Shown in pieces: positions 26,218 through 35,799 of a DNA stretch of 64,000 nt (the first letter of the stretch is position 1; every line of letters begins with the position of its first letter). A program made the position numbers and the translations under genes. The DNA comes from Xenorhabdus miraniensis (GTDB lineage: Bacteria; Pseudomonadota; Gammaproteobacteria; Enterobacterales; Enterobacteriaceae), in assembly GCF_002632615.1 (NCBI RefSeq), contig NZ_NITZ01000006.1, positions 62,001 through 126,000 on the forward strand, read 5' to 3'. The notes below the pieces were generated by a model. The model was not told the DNA's origin. It saw only the letters and a list, made by a program, of their open reading frames with translations, and did no database searches.

Positions 26218-27225
26218 TTATTCTTCTGCCTGTGCTGCCTTTAGGGATTTTGTTTGTTGATTTTCTTCAGATACCCTATCAATCAAGTAATGGCTTGGCA
26301 CACCACGAATTTCGATCAGTTGTCCCTGCATCTGTTTCACTTCATCACTTTTCATCAGAACGAACTGACCATTGATGTTGGCGGCCACACCGTGCCACGG
26401 TGTTAACCAATCATCCCGGGTCGGCATCATATGAATACCAATTTTGATGCTGTCTACAGGCTGTGGATGAATGGAGAGACGAATTGCCAATGGGAATTGT
26501 TCTGCAAGCAAGTTACCCCAAGCCCAACTACGCTGAATAACCCCAACAGATCGCTGACGTGCATCTTTCTGCAACGCATTTTTCGATCCTGTATATTCTG
26601 GCAATAAACTATCCTCATAAAGAAAACGCGTAATAGCCCGATATAATTGAATACCTTCTTCGTTTTCTTTGAGAGTTTCCTTAATTTCTTCTATTGAAGA
26701 CGCATAACGACTCACCAATAATTCACGTAGTTGATCATAATCATTGGTATATTGCGTGAGTGATTCAACATTGCCGAGATTGAAAACTGAAAGATGAGTT
26801 GCACCTAATTCTTGCAGTAGCTTTTCAATTTCCAATTGGTAATGAGTAATGGTGTTATCATCAACCCGAATAAGATCACTGAATACATGTCCATCAGAAC
26901 AAATAACAATATTTGCTCCAGGCGGATAATAAAGCTGAATGCGCTGGCAAAGAGAATTTAAAAAAATCAATGATAATTTTTCCGCCATATCAGGCAGCTT
27001 ACCTAATACTTTGCGGGGGTTTGGTGATTTTGTCGGGAATGCTGGCAAAATGCACTCAATGGGCTTACCTTGCTCCACAAATGCACGAATACGTGGTAGC
27101 TGAACTTCTGAAACTCTCTTTTCTTCATATTGAAGCGAATGTTCAGACTCCGGGAAACGCCGCCTATACTGTAATAATTCATGCAGAATCTTATTCGACA
27201 CTTTCTCTATGTCAAAATGTTCCAT
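26218..27225 (-). CDS. isnA: isocyanide synthase IsnA (PvcA/DIT1 family)
   Basis: The protein has 335 residues with AGGAAAG before the ATG. It converts the amino group of tyrosine into an isonitrile using ribulose 5-phosphate. Family phrases are visible: [23 protein letters not shown] near residues 60-85, [10 protein letters not shown] near 108 and the [25 protein letters not shown] block near 235. It is the first gene of the isnA-isnB-glycosyltransferase operon. The 585-bp AT-rich upstream region must hold the promoter and would suit control by global regulators. Confidence 0.92.
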   Translation of the reverse strand: MEHFDIEKVSNKILHELLQYRRRFPESEHSLQYEEKRVSEVQLPRIRAFVEQGKPIECILPAFPTKSPNPRKVLGKLPDMAEKLSLIFLNSLCQRIQLYYPPGANIVICSDGHVFSDLIRVDDNTITHYQLEIEKLLQELGATHLSVFNLGNVESLTQYTNDYDQLRELLVSRYASSIEEIKETLKENEEGIQLYRAITRFLYEDSLLPEYTGSKNALQKDARQRSVGVIQRSWAWGNLLAEQFPLAIRLSIHPQPVDSIKIGIHMMPTRDDWLTPWHGVAANINGQFVLMKSDEVKQMQGQLIEIRGVPSHYLIDRVSEENQQTKSLKAAQAEE

Positions 27226-27811
27226 AACTCTTTCCTAATTGATTACATCTACACTATAGCCAACGAAAGTTACGTTGACAGAACGTAAATAATTATATTT
27301 ATAAAATACCAACTCACTTGCTTCTTTATATAGACAAACAAAAAAATAAAAACATATAGAATAAAAATTCATAAGATATAACCAAAGCACAAATAAAAAA
27401 CATTAGGGCTTTTATCTTATTTAATGGTGTTTATAGCATTCCCATAAAAATCACGGAGCTAAATATATATCATTATAATTTCACAAAACAATTAAATTTT
27501 TTAAAAAAATAATTCAATTTTTTTGACATTGGAACTTAATCTAAATAATTAGGATGTTTTCTGCAAAAATGATGTCCTTAAGCTATATTAATTAAACATC
27601 TAATATTATTTATTATAGGTACGAAAAAACGTAATTAGTGAATTTACCGGTCAATTTGAGTGAAGGATGAACACAATGCCATATGTTCATAATCAACTCA
27701 TTAAATCTCGATCCGTTATCATTTCTGGAGAAATTACAATGAGAGCTGTTTTTCTGTCAGGCAACACAGGCGGTATTATCCAAAATCAATAATAACCGCC
27801 TGATTTCTTTA
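27226..27811. other. AT-rich promoter region of isnA and short candidate frame
   Basis: This gap is very AT-rich to about 27660. Near its end a 41-codon frame (27667-27792, plus strand; TGAAGG upstream) contains an internal, better-placed start (TGGAG before ATG at 27739) and ends in a hairpin GGCGGT.. / ..ACCGCC (27769-27800). It may be a leader peptide with terminator or a decayed gene start. I do not recognise it. Confidence 0.35.
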
Positions 27812-28270
27812 TCATCTACCTAAGTTATTGGGCATTTTCGTTTTATCCAGCATCCATAAAAAATCCTTCTCTGTAACAGGCTCAAAACCAAATTTTCTAT
27901 AAAGCCCTCCCGCATTAGAAGTGACCAATGCCACATTTTGTACTTGAGGAATGACCGGATGTTGCAAAATACATTCCACCAGCCAACGTCCTAATCCTTT
28001 TTTCTGGTATTCATCAATAATAAATACATCTGAGATATAAGATAATATGGCAAAGTCAGTTATTAATCTGGCGAATCCAATTTCTTTATCGCGATGAAAC
28101 AGTCCAAAGCATAAACTATTCTCTATCGCAGTTTTGACTCTTTCAAACTCAATGCCGCGCGCCCAAAATAATTGCGATAATTCACTATGTACGAAATGAA
28201 TATTAATTTTTCTCTTATCTGTTGTTATCCAATATTCACCTCGTTCCCATGTTATATTTTGCTCCATCAT
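27812..28270 (-). CDS. GNAT-family N-acetyltransferase
   Basis: The protein has 152 residues; AAAAGGAAAA precedes the ATG. The acetyl-CoA-binding region is clear: EIGFARLITDFAILSYISDVFIIDEYQKKGLGRWLVECIL with the Q/R-x-x-G-x-G loop as QKKGLG, followed by the N-terminal-side beta-strand pair. The end LYRKFGFEPV is standard for the fold. Substrate unknown. It lies between the isocyanide cluster and aqpZ. Confidence 0.85.
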   Translation of the reverse strand: MMEQNITWERGEYWITTDKRKINIHFVHSELSQLFWARGIEFERVKTAIENSLCFGLFHRDKEIGFARLITDFAILSYISDVFIIDEYQKKGLGRWLVECILQHPVIPQVQNVALVTSNAGGLYRKFGFEPVTEKDFLWMLDKTKMPNNLGR

Positions 28271-28329
28271 TTTTCCTTTTAAGAAAAGATTGAACGGTGA
28301 AGAAAATTTATCATAAAAATGAGAAAAAA

Positions 28330-28351
28330 AGCCACGCTATAGCATGGCTTT
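28330..28351 (-). terminator. terminator of aqpZ
   Basis: A stem AAGCCATGC / GCGTGGCTT with one wobble is followed on the minus strand by a T6 run. It lies 30 bases past the aqpZ stop. Confidence 0.75.
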
Positions 28352-28380
28352 TCAAAATGAGAGGAATATTAATTAATAAA

Positions 28381-29076
28381 TCAAGCTTCTTTCTGTAATA
28401 GTATCCGATATATCAATCCACCAATAGCACCACCAATTAATGGAATCAACCAAAATACCCAAAGTTGCTCCAAAGCCCAGGTTCCTTGAAAAAGAGCAAC
28501 TGCTGTACTTCTTGCCGGGTTAACAGACGTATTGGTCACAGGAATACTGATTAAATGAATAAGGGTTAAAGACAGACCAATAGCTAATGGTGCGAAGCCT
28601 GCCGGCGCATTTTTATCTGTTGCCCCAAGAATGATCATTAAGAAAAATGCGGTTAATACTAATTCAATAATAATTGCAGCCTGTAATGAAAAACCACCTG
28701 GAGAATGTTCGCCGTAACCATTAGAGGCGAAACCACTTGCCGTTGCATCAAAACCACTTTTACCACTGGCGATAAGATAAAGCACTGCCGCCGCCGCAAT
28801 CCCGCCAATCACTTGGGCAATGATATAAGGAATGACATCTTTTGCAGAAATACGCCCCCCTGCAAATAATCCCAATGTTACCGCAGGATTAAAATGCCCT
28901 CCTGAAATATGCCCCACGGCATAGGCCATTGTCACCACAGTTAAACCAAAAGCCAGAGATACCCCCACAAAACCAATCCCCAGCTGCGGAAATGCTGCCG
29001 CTAAAACAGCACTGCCACATCCACCAAACACCAACCAAAAAGTACCAAAGAATTCTGCTGATAATTTTTTAAACAT
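28381..29076 (-). CDS. aqpZ: aquaporin Z
   Basis: Started at the ATG at 29076 (GAGGAAT upstream) the channel has 231 residues, the usual AqpZ length. Six transmembrane helices and two half-helices carry the NPA boxes HFNPAVT and SVNPARS. The narrow-filter pattern of water-specific channels (His in [15 protein letters not shown] region, GGHFNPA) is retained. It mediates fast water flux across the inner membrane. Confidence 0.95.
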   Translation of the reverse strand: MFKKLSAEFFGTFWLVFGGCGSAVLAAAFPQLGIGFVGVSLAFGLTVVTMAYAVGHISGGHFNPAVTLGLFAGGRISAKDVIPYIIAQVIGGIAAAAVLYLIASGKSGFDATASGFASNGYGEHSPGGFSLQAAIIIELVLTAFFLMIILGATDKNAPAGFAPLAIGLSLTLIHLISIPVTNTSVNPARSTAVALFQGTWALEQLWVFWLIPLIGGAIGGLIYRILLQKEA

Positions 29077-29379
29077 TCTACGATTCCTCAATGATATTTG
29101 CATGAATGCAAAAGAATCCAAAAACAGTTTAGTTAGTATTTTTAAATATGGGCAAGGAATCACAGGCAGAAAAAAGGAGAAAAAAATATCATCAATGTAA
29201 TCTTAAGATTCAGTTTATTACAGGATGCTCTACTGTTAACTTGGTGACAAATAATGTTGTAGAAACATCTTGTTTATTGAAAGTATTAATCATTTAAAAA
29301 CAGAAAATAATGTTATAAATCGAACAACCTGAGTTTAATATAACGAAAACTCAGGTTGTTGATTTACCAAGTCAATAGA
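29077..29379. other. gap between aqpZ and eco
   Basis: About 300 bases, AT-rich; no gene seen apart from the aqpZ promoter region and a hairpin at 29323-29360 that ends eco (stem ACAACCTGAGTTT / AAACTCAGGTTGT). Confidence 0.6.
29323..29360 (-). terminator. hairpin after eco
   Basis: A 13- to 14-bp stem AACAACCTGAGTTT / AAACTCAGGTTGTT with a 10-base loop, 20 bases past the eco stop. The U-tract is weak on the minus strand (CGATTTAT). Confidence 0.65.
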
Positions 29380-29856
29380 TTATTTATGCACTGCTGTCTT
29401 GACTTCATCCGATGCCTGCCAAATACGATATTTGACTGCCATCGATTTTGGTGTATATACCACGATAGGTAATTTGCTGTTATAACGTATAGCCGCATCC
29501 TTACCTAAATTAACCTGAACAAAGCGTACAGTTTTTTCCTTGGTTGGACATGCCATTTTTGTTGAAGCGGGGCCAGAGACTTTATTTAGCTCATAATAAT
29601 TGTATCCCCATCCTTCCAATACTTTTGTCTCCAACTTGCCACCAAACCAATGATGGTTACAATCTACTTTCATGTCCTTGCCAATCATCAACTCAACCAT
29701 GTAGTTGTTTTCATGCTCTTGCTGAGGAAGTTCAATCACACTGCGTACCATTCCCTCAGGAGCAGCAGGATAAGGTGCTACATCTTCCAGTTTTTTGTCA
29801 GCGAAAACAGAAGTCGATACCATCAAAGCAGCTAAAGGAAATAGATATTTTTTCAT
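29380..29856 (-). CDS. eco: ecotin, periplasmic serine protease inhibitor
   Basis: The protein has 158 residues, with a signal peptide cut after VFA at 19. Ecotin hallmarks: [12 protein letters not shown](S)[29 protein letters not shown] and [13 protein letters not shown], with the single disulfide between Cys66 and Cys103. The reactive loop reads [10 protein letters not shown], so the P1 position that is Met in E. coli ecotin is Lys100 here, which predicts stronger preference for trypsin-like enzymes. It would protect the cell from host or insect gut and haemolymph proteases. Confidence 0.95.
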   Translation of the reverse strand: MKKYLFPLAALMVSTSVFADKKLEDVAPYPAAPEGMVRSVIELPQQEHENNYMVELMIGKDMKVDCNHHWFGGKLETKVLEGWGYNYYELNKVSGPASTKMACPTKEKTVRFVQVNLGKDAAIRYNSKLPIVVYTPKSMAVKYRIWQASDEVKTAVHK

Positions 29857-30125
29857 ATATCACCTCTGAATATATTTAAAAAGGAGATTGAATCATAACA
29901 ACAAAAACACTGATGTGAATTATGTTTTTTTGGCAATGCACTGATTTTCAGGCTTATTCCATAAACTTGAAGTATATTCAATAAATTTTAATATTAATTT
30001 TTATTAACAATAAGTTAGACACACAAAGAGTACCCGATCTTTTTATGTGATATCTCTCAAATCTGAGATTACAATGGGCTGCTACACTCATATAGTGTGG
30101 TAGTAAATTTCGTATAGGAGGTCTC

Positions 30126-30344
30126 ATGTTTCCAGAATATCGTGATTTAGTATCCAACCTGAAAGAATCTCATCCCCGCTTCCAATCCCTGTTTGAAAAA
30201 CATAACCGACTTGACCACGAGATAACCCAGCTTGAAGGCCCAAATGGAACTGGCTACAGCGATAAAGTTATACGTCTGAAAAAAGAAAAATTACACATCA
30301 AAGATGAGATGCAAAGGATTTTGCAGGCAGAATCTCAGAAATAG
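30126..30344 (+). CDS. YdcH family protein (DUF465)
   Basis: The protein has 72 residues, with a consensus AGGAGG before the ATG. It is a short helical hairpin typical of the family: YRDLVSNLKESHPRFQSLFEKHNRLDHEITQLEG, a turn, then VIRLKKEKLHIKDEMQRIL. Function is unknown in all members. It is the last core gene before the tail island. Confidence 0.88.
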   Translation: MFPEYRDLVSNLKESHPRFQSLFEKHNRLDHEITQLEGPNGTGYSDKVIRLKKEKLHIKDEMQRILQAESQK

Positions 30345-30433
30345 TCCTGCCAATAATTTTAACGCCTGCTTTGTTAATAAGTAGGCGTCATATGATGTTC
30401 TCGATTAGAGAACCTCGCCAATTCCACATCCAT

Positions 30434-30456
30434 AAAAAAGCCACCATAACGGTGGC
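30434..30456 (-). terminator. terminator of the F operon end (after ogr)
   Basis: A 6-bp stem GCCACC / GGTGGC with a 5-base loop and, on the minus strand, a T6 tail. It lies 30 bases past the ogr stop and closes the left end of the tail island. Confidence 0.8.
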
Positions 30457-30485
30457 AAAAACTGGAGCAATGATTTCTTCGTTAT

Positions 30486-30722
30486 TTATTGTGCGGCAGC
30501 CGCTTTCTGGCGAGATTGTCTCTTAGCTTTTGCCTTTGGATGCGGCGTTACATTCTGGACTTCACCCGGCTTAGAAATGAAACGGACAAAGGTTTCATGG
30601 CTGACGAACGTTGCTCCACAATTGATGTTCTGACATTGGTTATAGCGCTCCTTTGTTTGGCTTGAATGCTCGAAGCTGCTACGAGTATGCGCTGACTGAC
30701 CACACAGAGGACACTTAATCAT
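30486..30722 (-). CDS. ogr: Ogr/Delta-type late transcription activator
   Basis: Started at the ATG at 30722 (AAAGGTGA upstream) the protein has 78 residues, matching P2 Ogr. Four zinc ligands are in CPLCGQ and CQNINCGATF. It activates P2-type late promoters by binding TGT-N12-ACA sites at about -55 and contacting RNA polymerase alpha. Such sites exist before FI and X in this island. The tail ends in a basic/Ala-rich segment. Confidence 0.9.
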   Translation of the reverse strand: MIKCPLCGQSAHTRSSFEHSSQTKERYNQCQNINCGATFVSHETFVRFISKPGEVQNVTPHPKAKAKRQSRQKAAAAQ

Positions 30723-30791
30723 ATTGTTCACCTTTCTTGAAATAATATCTTCTCGTCTGGTGAACAATATACCAAAGATCTCATATTGAGA

Positions 30792-32342
30792 TCAAGTATT
30801 TATTTCGGTACCCTCCGTTTTGATCTCAACATCATCAATTTTAATTTCGAGATCTAATGATGTCGTAAAACCACTGTCATTAAGGTTGTGAGTTACTTTC
30901 ACCAACGTCCAATGAGTTCCATCAATTTCCTTCTTAAATCCTTTGAGCTGGATAGGCGTTTCAGGGTAGATATCTGCACGCCCTTTCGCCAATGTGATAG
31001 AGAATTGCGCTGCGCCTCGCTGCATTTTTTCCCAAGCAGCTTTGGCAGCTCGCTCCGCACTTTCCTTGTTAGAATAAACACGCGAAAGCGTCAGAACATT
31101 CTCCTGTGTTCCCACCAAATAATTTGCAGACTCTTGCTGTACCGTGGTTGTTTTATGATGCTCAATCGTTGATTCATGCTGCTCCTCATAGGATACACTT
31201 CCCTCAATCTTGATATTCCTTTCTCTATTGATACCTCCGCTATCCCTGTTTTTCCTTTTACGTCCGTCTTGTCCCTTTTGAATATAAGCAGGCTTATCCT
31301 TTCCTTTTGTTTTGTTGTTTTTCTTCGTTAAATTGACGCCACCTTTCTTATTCAGACTTACTCCGCCAGACTTAGCAGGCTCCACTCCACGAGAAGGTTC
31401 ACTTTTACGACCTTTTTCTTTTTTAGAGATTGGAGATTCTTTTTTCTTGGCAGAATCTTTCTCTTTTTGGGAAGTCTTTTTGTCTTTTTGAGAAGAACTT
31501 TTGTCTGATGATTTGCTCTCGCTGCTTCCATATTCAAGGGTAATTTCAACTTTCCCGCTCTTTGATTCCGCCCGTCTCAGTTTAACTGTCTGCTTAGTGG
31601 CTACGCGTGTATCCTGCCATTGGGCAACGACACCGGTATAGGCTTCACGATCAGACAGAGAAAACCGGTGGCTATCCCCTGATTCACGAGTAATCATCAC
31701 AAGTGGAATATCCTCACCACTCGCCGTTTTATTCTGCCCTTGTCGAACAAACAACAACTCACCATTTTTGACGGAAGCAATTGCCCCTTCTTGTTTTGCT
31801 ATACGAGTCAAAAAGCTCACGTCAGACTCAGTAGTCTGATCGATATGCATGGAGATACCTTTCAACTCCTCACTGATTTTGAATGTCAGTTGGTTTCTCG
31901 TGGCAATCGCACTCACAATGTTTTCTAACGTATGCTTATGGTAAGACTTTTCGCGTTTGACATTCAGATCACCACGAAAATCCGCACTGCGAGCACGAAT
32001 TGTCAGTCGATCAGGAGCACCAGAATGTTCGATTTCATCAACAACAAATTTTCCCTTTGGGGTTAAGGGGTGGCCATGCCACCCTAATTCCAGTATCAGA
32101 ACATCACCCCGGGAAGGAAATATAAGTTTCCCATCCGCATCATCCAACTCAATATCTAGCTGATCTGATTCCAAGCCGCGGTTATCCGTCAATGTTAGCG
32201 ACATTAAGCGTGATTGAATTTTGCCAGTGATATCCTTGTTATTGGTTTCCAATCGAAAAGCCGGTGCACCATCTTTGCCAGTAATCAAATCAAATTGTGG
32301 AACCCAATCTGTACTTGGTATCCACTGTTGAAAATCTATCAT
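30792..32342 (-). CDS. D: P2 gpD-like tail protein (late control D), with long insertion
   Basis: The protein has 516 residues against about 390 for P2 gpD. The N-terminal two-thirds matches the family: ITGKIQSRLMSLTLTDNRG, LDIELDDADGKL, GELLFVRQGQ. Residues about 272-375 are a low-complexity Lys/Ser/Gly insertion (runs such as SSQKDKKTSQKEKDSAKKK). Family sequence resumes at YSNKESAERAAKAAWEKMQRG. gpD caps the tail tube end under the spike. The insertion falls in a surface loop and is likely flexible. Overlaps U by 4 bases. Confidence 0.93.
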   Translation of the reverse strand: MIDFQQWIPSTDWVPQFDLITGKDGAPAFRLETNNKDITGKIQSRLMSLTLTDNRGLESDQLDIELDDADGKLIFPSRGDVLILELGWHGHPLTPKGKFVVDEIEHSGAPDRLTIRARSADFRGDLNVKREKSYHKHTLENIVSAIATRNQLTFKISEELKGISMHIDQTTESDVSFLTRIAKQEGAIASVKNGELLFVRQGQNKTASGEDIPLVMITRESGDSHRFSLSDREAYTGVVAQWQDTRVATKQTVKLRRAESKSGKVEITLEYGSSESKSSDKSSSQKDKKTSQKEKDSAKKKESPISKKEKGRKSEPSRGVEPAKSGGVSLNKKGGVNLTKKNNKTKGKDKPAYIQKGQDGRKRKNRDSGGINRERNIKIEGSVSYEEQHESTIEHHKTTTVQQESANYLVGTQENVLTLSRVYSNKESAERAAKAAWEKMQRGAAQFSITLAKGRADIYPETPIQLKGFKKEIDGTHWTLVKVTHNLNDSGFTTSLDLEIKIDDVEIKTEGTEINT

Positions 32343-32845
32343 GAGAATGTTCCCTTAACTTTATCAATGGCTTGATCCTTTAGTTTATAAAGCTCATCCA
32401 ATGAGTTAGGCAGTTTGTCCCGTATTTCAGATAGCTGATCTTGCAAATCTCCCAACATTTCAAGCAGATTGTTATCAACCCGCCGTAAGGTCAGTGTAAA
32501 ACTGATTTTTCTGGCCGCACCGCCCGACATAAATTCCGTTTTTGTCTCATCAATGCTTTCGATAACGAACATGCCATAAATCACACCACTACCATCAATG
32601 AAAGACCATGCTTTGCCGCTGTCCGCCATTAATTTCAATGCGGTCAGAGAAAGAGAACCACCTGTCAGCTCAGGATAAAGTTCCCCTGATAGCGTGACCG
32701 TGTCATTATCCGGACCGATAAACTGCCAGGCAGGCCGTGCTCCCACACGGCTATTGAAGGCATGTCTCCAGCTTTGTTTATGTTGAAAACTCTGGTATGG
32801 CGTTGTTTTCAACATAAAAACAAATAAACCAAGTGCAGCCATCAT
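32339..32845 (-). CDS. U: P2 gpU-like tail protein
   Basis: The protein has 168 residues, close to P2 gpU: opening MMAALGLFVFMLKTTPYQS, then LSGELYPELTGG and a GSGVIYGMFVIESIDET strand. gpU is needed for tail assembly at the tail terminus. It overlaps T and D by 4 bases each, so translation is coupled. Confidence 0.94.
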   Translation of the reverse strand: MMAALGLFVFMLKTTPYQSFQHKQSWRHAFNSRVGARPAWQFIGPDNDTVTLSGELYPELTGGSLSLTALKLMADSGKAWSFIDGSGVIYGMFVIESIDETKTEFMSGGAARKISFTLTLRRVDNNLLEMLGDLQDQLSEIRDKLPNSLDELYKLKDQAIDKVKGTFS

Positions 32846-35799
32846 GAGAATAATTCCTCCCTATCAGAATATGAGCTACGCATACGGGCTTGCTGTATAC
32901 GTTCCCGTTGTTCCAGTTCCTGTCTGACCATGCGGGCAATATCCTGAGCGGATTGTCCCTGTGAGCCATAGACATAAATGTTATATTGTGGTGCTGCGCC
33001 ACTATATTGCTGTGGCTGGCTCCGCTCTCTCTTCGCCTGAACTTCCTCATAAGCATGAGCTGGCAAACTTTGCACATGTAACGGTGCATCTTGTGCCGCT
33101 ACAGGCAATGACATTGAGCTAACAGCAAGCCCCAAAGCAGCAAACTTCGCCGTATTTACCCGGCTGGTCACATTTGCTGAGCCGCTGACTAATTCAGGGC
33201 CACGTTCGCCGACAATGGCAATATCCCCAGCAGAGACATATCCACCTTTATCTCTTAACTTTGGCGTAATATTCTGCGCTTGTTGGACTGTTTCACTCTT
33301 GGTAATTTGCTCTGATTTCTTTAATTCAACTTCCTTTTTATCATCACCACCACCAAAGAATGATTTAACTGCATCACCAAAACTTTTGAATTTATCTTTC
33401 AGAGTGTTCCACTTTTCTTGAATACCTCCTAATAGGGCATCGATCATTTCCGAACCGGCAGCTTTTAATTTTTCTGGAATCGCCTGAACATCAGTAACAA
33501 TTTCATTCCATTTATCTGAAATTGATTTTTTAACACTCTCCCAAATTTCTGATGTATTCTGTTTAACCGATTCCCAAACTCCACTTATTGTCGCTTTAAC
33601 CGATTCCCAGGCTTCTGAAGCGCTTTGTTTAATGGTATCCCAGTTTTGGTAAATAATGCCGATGAGCCCCCCACTCATGAAATAGCTCTTAATACCTTCC
33701 CATGCAGTATTAACAAGGTTTTTAATTCCTTCCCAAGCACCGCTAAAGATATTTTTAACGCTTTCCCATAAAGCGGTAAATTTTGGCCCCAATGATTCCC
33801 AATTCTGCCAAATATAAATAGCAGCCATTGCAATAACACCAATAATGGCAAGAATTGGGTTTGCCATCATAGCCCGACCAATAAACAGTATTGCTTTACC
33901 TAATACACTGAAAGCATTACTTAAAAAAGATAAGCCTTTTACACCAACACTTGCCAGAATATTTATTCCGTTACCCAAAACACCAAAAACTTTTTGACCA
34001 ATATTTCCTAATACACCCAATCCTCTACTTTGTTTGCCAAAAGTATCTTTATTTCCTTTATTAGATAGCAGATCAGCACCATCATTAAGTGAGCCAAAAA
34101 CCTTATTCCCGGTTTTACCAAAAAAATCCATGGCGGCTCTTAGTGCTTCCAAAGCCTCAGTTCCGAATTGTGCAAATGCCTTCAAGCCATCTCTTAAATT
34201 CTCCATCGCCTGAATACCGACCTGCGCAAATCTATTCAAATTGGCTCTTAATTCTTCCAGTCCCTGAACCCCAATCTGAGTAAATATATCCAGACTGGAT
34301 TTCAACTTATCCAGTGCCTGAACACCCAATTGGGCAAAGAAATTGAGGCTGGCTTTTAATTCTTCAAACGCTTTCAGCCCCAGCTGGGTAAAGACATCCA
34401 GCGGTGCCAGCAATCTGTCCAGCGCCTGCACGCCCAACTGGACAAACGAATCCAGTGTGGCTTTCAGCTTGTCCAGTGCCTGAACACCCAAGTCGGCAAA
34501 GAAGGCGAGGCTGGCTTTTAATTCTTCAAACGCTTTCAGCCCCAGCTGGGTAAAGACATCCAGCGGTGCCAGCAATCTGTCCAGCGCCTGCACGCCCAGC
34601 TGGACAAACGAATCCAGCGTGGCTTTCAGCTTGTCCAGTGCCTGAACGCCCAAATCAGCAAAGAAGGCCAGGCTGGCTTTTAATTCTTCAAACGCTTTCA
34701 ACCCCAGCTGGGTAAAGACATCCAGCGGTGCCAACAATCTGTCCAGCGCCTGCACGCCCAGCTGGACAAACGAATCCAGCGTGGCTTTCAGCTTGTCCAG
34801 TGCCTGAACGCCCAAATCAGCAAAGAAGGCGAGGCTGGCTTTTAATTCTTCAAACGCTTTCAGCCCCAGCTGGGTAAAGACATCCAGCGGTGCCAGCAAT
34901 CTGTCCAGCGCCTGCACGCCCAGCTGGACAAAAGAATCCAGCGTGGCTTTCAGTTTACCAAATGCCAGAATACCCAACTGCGCAAAGAAATTAAGACTGG
35001 CCTTTAATTCAATAAAAGCCTGAATCCCTATCTGGGCAAAGAGATCCAAACTGGTACTTAATTTATTCAACGCCTGAATACCAATTTGAACAAATACATT
35101 TAGGCTGGCTCTTAATTGCACAAAAATATTAAGCCCCAATTGGGCAAAAAAATTCAGTTTCGCACTGAAAGTTGCAAATGCCTGAATACCTAGTTGAGCA
35201 AATATTGCCAAACTGATTTTTAATGAACCAAATGCTTTTATGCCAATATTGCCGAATATTTGTATATGACTAATTAATGTTTGGAATGTTACCTTTACAA
35301 AACCAGTCGTTAAATTCAGAACCCCATTAATTTTATTCAGCATGCCAAATAAAATTGTTATCTTAGGATTAATATTAATGACCAGCTTATCTAACAATGA
35401 AAAATTGTTAGTCATATTCCCAGTCACACCAACATTAAGTTCACTTTTCTTACTGGACGAATTATTTTGTCTGACACTTTGGGTTATTTGGGTAACATTG
35501 ACTGATTGACTGGCGGCACTCACCTGCATCATTTTTGAGGAATTCTGCCGCACAGATAAAGATTGTTTAACTGTTTGATTATAGGCTTTAAGATCGGCAC
35601 GCATACGCGCAGTTTCCTGCGCATATCCGACTATAGGTTTTAAACTCTCAATGCTCTTATTGAGCTTTTTAAACTGGTTATGGATTTTATCTACTGTATC
35701 CGCCAGCTTTTTCTGATACCGTTGAAAAGGTTTAAAGGAACTGGTCAGCTTTCCAACGGCACTCAATACCTTGTCTAGCTGCGACTGTATATTACTCAT
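32842..35799 (-). CDS. T: tape-measure protein gpT with 18-residue repeat ladder
   Basis: Started at the ATG at 35799, which overlaps the end of the E' frame, the protein has 985 residues (P2 gpT: 815). It sets tail length and fills the tube. After a coiled N-terminus (1-190), about 21 tandem 18-residue units of the form KAxLxxFxQLGxQALxxL run from residue about 194 to 571. A hydrophobic segment (MANPILAIIGVIAMAAIYI) and Trp-rich WESVK repeats (WxSVKxxIS) follow, then a C-terminal domain with DKGGYVSAGDIAIVGERGPELV. The central units are near-identical at DNA level. Confidence 0.93.
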   Translation of the reverse strand: MSNIQSQLDKVLSAVGKLTSSFKPFQRYQKKLADTVDKIHNQFKKLNKSIESLKPIVGYAQETARMRADLKAYNQTVKQSLSVRQNSSKMMQVSAASQSVNVTQITQSVRQNNSSSKKSELNVGVTGNMTNNFSLLDKLVININPKITILFGMLNKINGVLNLTTGFVKVTFQTLISHIQIFGNIGIKAFGSLKISLAIFAQLGIQAFATFSAKLNFFAQLGLNIFVQLRASLNVFVQIGIQALNKLSTSLDLFAQIGIQAFIELKASLNFFAQLGILAFGKLKATLDSFVQLGVQALDRLLAPLDVFTQLGLKAFEELKASLAFFADLGVQALDKLKATLDSFVQLGVQALDRLLAPLDVFTQLGLKAFEELKASLAFFADLGVQALDKLKATLDSFVQLGVQALDRLLAPLDVFTQLGLKAFEELKASLAFFADLGVQALDKLKATLDSFVQLGVQALDRLLAPLDVFTQLGLKAFEELKASLNFFAQLGVQALDKLKSSLDIFTQIGVQGLEELRANLNRFAQVGIQAMENLRDGLKAFAQFGTEALEALRAAMDFFGKTGNKVFGSLNDGADLLSNKGNKDTFGKQSRGLGVLGNIGQKVFGVLGNGINILASVGVKGLSFLSNAFSVLGKAILFIGRAMMANPILAIIGVIAMAAIYIWQNWESLGPKFTALWESVKNIFSGAWEGIKNLVNTAWEGIKSYFMSGGLIGIIYQNWDTIKQSASEAWESVKATISGVWESVKQNTSEIWESVKKSISDKWNEIVTDVQAIPEKLKAAGSEMIDALLGGIQEKWNTLKDKFKSFGDAVKSFFGGGDDKKEVELKKSEQITKSETVQQAQNITPKLRDKGGYVSAGDIAIVGERGPELVSGSANVTSRVNTAKFAALGLAVSSMSLPVAAQDAPLHVQSLPAHAYEEVQAKRERSQPQQYSGAAPQYNIYVYGSQGQSAQDIARMVRQELEQRERIQQARMRSSYSDREELFS
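34087..35220 (-). repeat. 54-bp/162-bp tandem repeats in tape-measure gene
   Basis: About 21 units of 54 bp encode the 18-residue repeat. Inside them a 162-bp three-unit block recurs with exact period: its landmark CAATCTGTCCAGCGCCTG starts at 34411, 34573, 34735 and 34897. The central copies are nearly identical, the outer ones diverged, as expected from recent expansion by recombination in the middle. Confidence 0.9.

Noticed and set aside
34087..35220. Regular repeats as a possible CRISPR array
   Set aside because: The repeats are contiguous coding units in frame with the tape-measure gene.
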